A DNA stretch of 43,675 nt from Thermoplasmatales archaeon SG8-52-3 (GTDB lineage Archaea > Thermoplasmatota > E2 > DHVEG-1), in contig LSSG01000018.1 of assembly GCA_001595915.1 (NCBI GenBank), forward strand, positions 1 through 43,675, read 5' to 3'. A model generated the notes under the pieces. That model made no database searches, was not told the origin of the DNA, and worked only from the letters and a program-made list of their open reading frames with translations. This document shows, piece by piece, positions 40,720-43,675 of this stretch (positions are counted from its first letter, which is position 1; each line of letters starts with the position of its first letter). The position numbers and the translations under genes were made by a program.

Positions 40720-43675
40720 ATGGAAAAATTCAAATATTTTTATAATATAAGAAGTTTAAGATGGAAGATAATAATTTTAAGTATTGTATTAATCATGTGT
40801 GTACTTGTTTTTATGCCATCTGTAACCAGCATAGATTCTAAATATAAGTTCACAGCAAGTATAAAATCAAATGAATTAGATTATAATAATATTAAAATTA
40901 AACCTATAGAGGCTAGTAGCCATTATGATTATGGTAAAAAGTTGTTTGAAAATCACCCAGGATTAAAAGTTTTATTTCGCGTTTGGTCTATTACTTATAT
41001 TTACGACATAAAAGACCTTGAGGATTATATTGATGCTTGGACGAACGATCCAGATCATAAATTTGATGATTTTATTGATGAATTTCAAGGGATAGCAAAT
41101 GCATTAAACCTAAATAAACTTGAAAGAGTGCTTTATATGGGACGTTTATTAACATTTGATACTCCATTAGGTGAAATATTTAGGTTTTTATTTGATGATT
41201 GCACGAATACAGCAGCAACAAAAGATGCAACAGAAGGAGGAGTTAAAACATATATACATCAAAATATTGATCAAGGAGGTGTTTCAGAAAGAATATGGGA
41301 ATTTTTTTCAAAAACTATTAATGTTGCAAAGATAGATGGAGAGTACAATTATGCTTTTTGGGGCCTACCCATTTTTGGGGAATGGCCCTTTTTAAATGAA
41401 AAAGATATCGGATTTGTTGGAAGTGCATTAAGATTTGATCCTGATAAAATTGATACGAGTACAGATCTTACAGATTTGCCATCATTGTGGCTTGTAAGAC
41501 GTTCTATGATGGATTGCGACCATGTTTTTGATCCAGAAGGTCAGCAGGAATCTGGAGATGTACTTGATCTATACAACTCAACAGAAAGAGCATCCGGTGA
41601 AGATTTGTCATGGCCACAAATATGGAATAATCAGAATAGTATTTGGTGTGATGGCTTGGGTAATATACTTGCAATAGAACAAACCCGTCATTATTTTGCA
41701 TTAAAAACTGAAAATCCAAAAGACTCACCAGGTCTTCCCCAACCAGATATCCTTTGGCATACAAATCATCATATGTGGTTAAATCCAAATGAAACTGGTT
41801 CGATACCACTAGGCTATGATGATGAACGCCCTAACTCATTTGTTAGAGCTGAAAGAGCATACAATTTACTTACAGATGAGAACATTTACGGAATACTAGA
41901 TAATGACTATATTGAAAATGAAATTGCTAAAGACCAAGACAACGAAGGATATGATGAAATTGACCAGATATTAAATACAAATACATTAGAATCATATATC
42001 ATTCAATCAAATCCTGATAATGATAAATGGGTTTATTGGAGCCGGGGAAAACCAAGCGAAGATGAAAATTTTGTTAAACGTAGCTTTGATGCTATATTTA
42101 AAAAAGAAGCTACAATTTCCATACCAATGACATCTTATGAGTCTTGCACCGATGGACATTATTATCAATCAGGTTCAATACCTTATGTATTAAACAAATT
42201 AGCAAATTATGATTATCTTTATGATGATTATGTAAATGATACTAATTATACATTTAATATGATAATGTTTGCATCTATATCAGATGATTTATTATGGAAT
42301 AAGGAGCAATCAAATCATGATTACACAATATCAAGAACCAATGAAATAGATACCAATGATACTTTCATGGTAACACTTGTAGCAGATGGAATTGTAAACA
42401 GTAGTCTGAACAATGATGACCCAGCAAACAAAACATGGAATACCATTCAAAAAGCAGTAGACAACATGACAAACCTAGATATTCTTATAGTTGAAAACGG
42501 AACATACAATGAGAATATAGTTTTAGATAAATCCATAATCATCTTTGGTGAAGATGAAGAAACAACAATAATAGATGGTTCCATCACAATGAATAACCCT
42601 CATGACTATGAACTATTACAAGAAACAGATCTTATAGCAAATGTGAACATGACTTCTTTGGGTTTATTAATGCACTTTAACAATCATTCTCTTATCGGTG
42701 AGAATTACTCAAACTCAACAAATATCTTTGATTACTCACCACAATGTAACAATGGTACAAACAACAATGCAACCTTTACAACACAAACAATCAAAGGCAA
42801 TGGCGCATTTATTTTCAATGGAACCAACAACTCAATCAATCTTCCAAGTATCCCAGCTCTCACTGGTGAAAATGTAACAGTTTCAAGTTGGATATACTGG
42901 AAAGAAGGAACAGGTGACACGGATACGATAATATCCCAGTCAAACGATACCCTGGGTTATTGTCTTTATGTGAACAGTACAAATAGTATTCCAATGTTCA
43001 GACTTGATACCACTAGTGTTGTTGCCACAGGTAGTATTGGTGAGGGTTGGCATAATATCGTTGGAACACATAACTCAACAACTCTTAAAATCTACATAGA
43101 TGGAGTACTTAGTAATTCAACTTCAAAATCTGGCTCTGGTTCTGATAGATTTGCATTTATTGGATTTGACAATGTCAGCAGTTATTATAATGGAACAATT
43201 GATGAAATAGCAGTATGGAACAGAACACTAACAGGTGATGAAATCTATCATATCTATGAACAAAATTTTGGAGTTGTAATAGATGGATTCACCATTAGAA
43301 ACGGAAACATTGGAATTAGACCTGTTAATCATACTGATATTACTAATTGTATAATTCAGAATCATACGATTGGTATTTTGCTTGAGAACTTGTCTGATAT
43401 TAAAATCGAGTGTGATTTTTCAGATTGCACAACTAGTTTATCGATCTGTAATAATAACCCTGATGAGTTCAACAAAATAAGAATTATGGATAGTTATCTT
43501 GATGGGATTTCTGATGGTATTATAATTGATAATACGACAAATATTGATATTTGTAGAATAAATCTAAAGAATTTCAGCACGCCTCTTGAAATCACTAATA
43601 GTGACTATAGTATGATCAATATTGATAGTGCTTTTTCATATGGTAATTATTCACCTGATACGCCTGAACTCACTG
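40720..43675 (+). CDS. Large exported protein: C45-like Ntn-hydrolase region, parallel beta-helix and LamG; 3' end beyond window
   Basis: Open from ATG 40720 (GGAGGAGG 4 nt before) to the right edge, 985 residues visible. Residues about 14-45 are a signal peptide (IIILSIVLIMCVLVFMPSV). Residues about 60-545 resemble peptidase C45/acyltransferase Ntn-hydrolases: a candidate nucleophile Cys161 in FDDCTNTAATKDATEGG, DGLGNILAIEQTRHYFAL, the TNHH at 348-351 and FVRAERAYNLL, in the right order. About 547-630 (WNTIQKAVDNMTNLDILIVE, GTYNENIVLDKSIIIFGEDE) start a right-handed beta-helix. A LamG domain (about 645-845; FNGTNNSINLPS, GEGWHNIVGTH, YIDGVLSN) interrupts it, then coils resume (VVIDGFTIRNGNIGIR). 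The hydrolase call is tentative. Confidence 0.75.
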   Translation, partial: MEKFKYFYNIRSLRWKIIILSIVLIMCVLVFMPSVTSIDSKYKFTASIKSNELDYNNIKIKPIEASSHYDYGKKLFENHPGLKVLFRVWSITYIYDIKDLEDYIDAWTNDPDHKFDDFIDEFQGIANALNLNKLERVLYMGRLLTFDTPLGEIFRFLFDDCTNTAATKDATEGGVKTYIHQNIDQGGVSERIWEFFSKTINVAKIDGEYNYAFWGLPIFGEWPFLNEKDIGFVGSALRFDPDKIDTSTDLTDLPSLWLVRRSMMDCDHVFDPEGQQESGDVLDLYNSTERASGEDLSWPQIWNNQNSIWCDGLGNILAIEQTRHYFALKTENPKDSPGLPQPDILWHTNHHMWLNPNETGSIPLGYDDERPNSFVRAERAYNLLTDENIYGILDNDYIENEIAKDQDNEGYDEIDQILNTNTLESYIIQSNPDNDKWVYWSRGKPSEDENFVKRSFDAIFKKEATISIPMTSYESCTDGHYYQSGSIPYVLNKLANYDYLYDDYVNDTNYTFNMIMFASISDDLLWNKEQSNHDYTISRTNEIDTNDTFMVTLVADGIVNSSLNNDDPANKTWNTIQKAVDNMTNLDILIVENGTYNENIVLDKSIIIFGEDEETTIIDGSITMNNPHDYELLQETDLIANVNMTSLGLLMHFNNHSLIGENYSNSTNIFDYSPQCNNGTNNNATFTTQTIKGNGAFIFNGTNNSINLPSIPALTGENVTVSSWIYWKEGTGDTDTIISQSNDTLGYCLYVNSTNSIPMFRLDTTSVVATGSIGEGWHNIVGTHNSTTLKIYIDGVLSNSTSKSGSGSDRFAFIGFDNVSSYYNGTIDEIAVWNRTLTGDEIYHIYEQNFGVVIDGFTIRNGNIGIRPVNHTDITNCIIQNHTIGILLENLSDIKIECDFSDCTTSLSICNNNPDEFNKIRIMDSYLDGISDGIIIDNTTNIDICRINLKNFSTPLEITNSDYSMINIDSAFSYGNYSPDTPELT

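Overview
The window is low-GC archaeal chromosome. Evidence: a uL18e-uL13-uS9-Rpo10 ribosomal/RNA-polymerase gene block, a 32-residue eL41 gene, an intron-containing tRNA-Trp, archaeal-type triosephosphate isomerase, a DUF5611 protein, TATA-box promoters, and a mixture of leaderless and Shine-Dalgarno-led genes. The many exported PKD-domain proteins, C4/fatty acyl-CoA metabolism and split glycine decarboxylase suggest a heterotrophic, probably anaerobic member of the Thermoplasmatota (sediment lineages related to Marine Benthic Group D). That placement is inference, not proof.

Layout. 1-1205: 5' part of an exported LamG/PKD protein leaving the window on the left. 1572-6506: a tiny zinc-ribbon gene, a 4-hydroxybutyryl-CoA dehydratase family protein with an altered active site, a small membrane protein, two tandem paralogous exported single-anchor proteins with duplicated promoter/operator regions, and a DUF6125-like protein that seems to lack an AUG start. 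6562-18306: an acyl-CoA island. EtfA, EtfB, acyl-CoA synthetase and acyl-CoA dehydrogenase are on the minus strand. Adenosyltransferase, a two-subunit B12 mutase and its MeaB chaperone are on the plus strand. Enoyl-CoA hydratase, 3-hydroxyacyl-CoA dehydrogenase and thiolase are on the minus strand, followed by an FAH-family hydrolase. The mutase carries the Phe89/Gln207 pair of isobutyryl-CoA mutase rather than the Tyr/Arg pair of methylmalonyl-CoA mutase, so the island reads as a route for butyryl-/isobutyryl-CoA and beta-oxidation intermediates down to acetyl-CoA, with electrons leaving through ETF.

18407-22796: glutamine synthetase, both glycine decarboxylase P-protein subunits, and a small membrane protein. 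22820-23065: tRNA-Trp, whose 63-nt intron looks like a box C/D methylation guide, and eL41. 23208-27273: an unknown winged-helix protein, a double zinc ribbon and a five-PAS soluble histidine kinase. 27546-31490: two exported proteins (M14 carboxypeptidase; propeller/Fn3/PKD protein), then small genes. 32457-34007: tRNA-Arg and the ribosomal block. 34109-35936: SLOG-family protein, DUF5611, AbrB-like protein and TpiA. 36038-38257: a likely integrated-element remnant with a tyrosine recombinase lacking the usual box II residues and three small genes. 38756-43675: a seven-repeat propeller/PKD exported protein and the start of a very large exported protein combining a candidate Ntn-hydrolase (C45-like), a parallel beta-helix and a LamG domain.

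Recurring themes worth following: a shared C-terminal tail on exported proteins (possible sorting signal), three genes whose best-placed start codon is AUA or AUU behind a strong Shine-Dalgarno, and a GTTTC-N16-GAAAC operator kept at identical spacing in two duplicated promoters.
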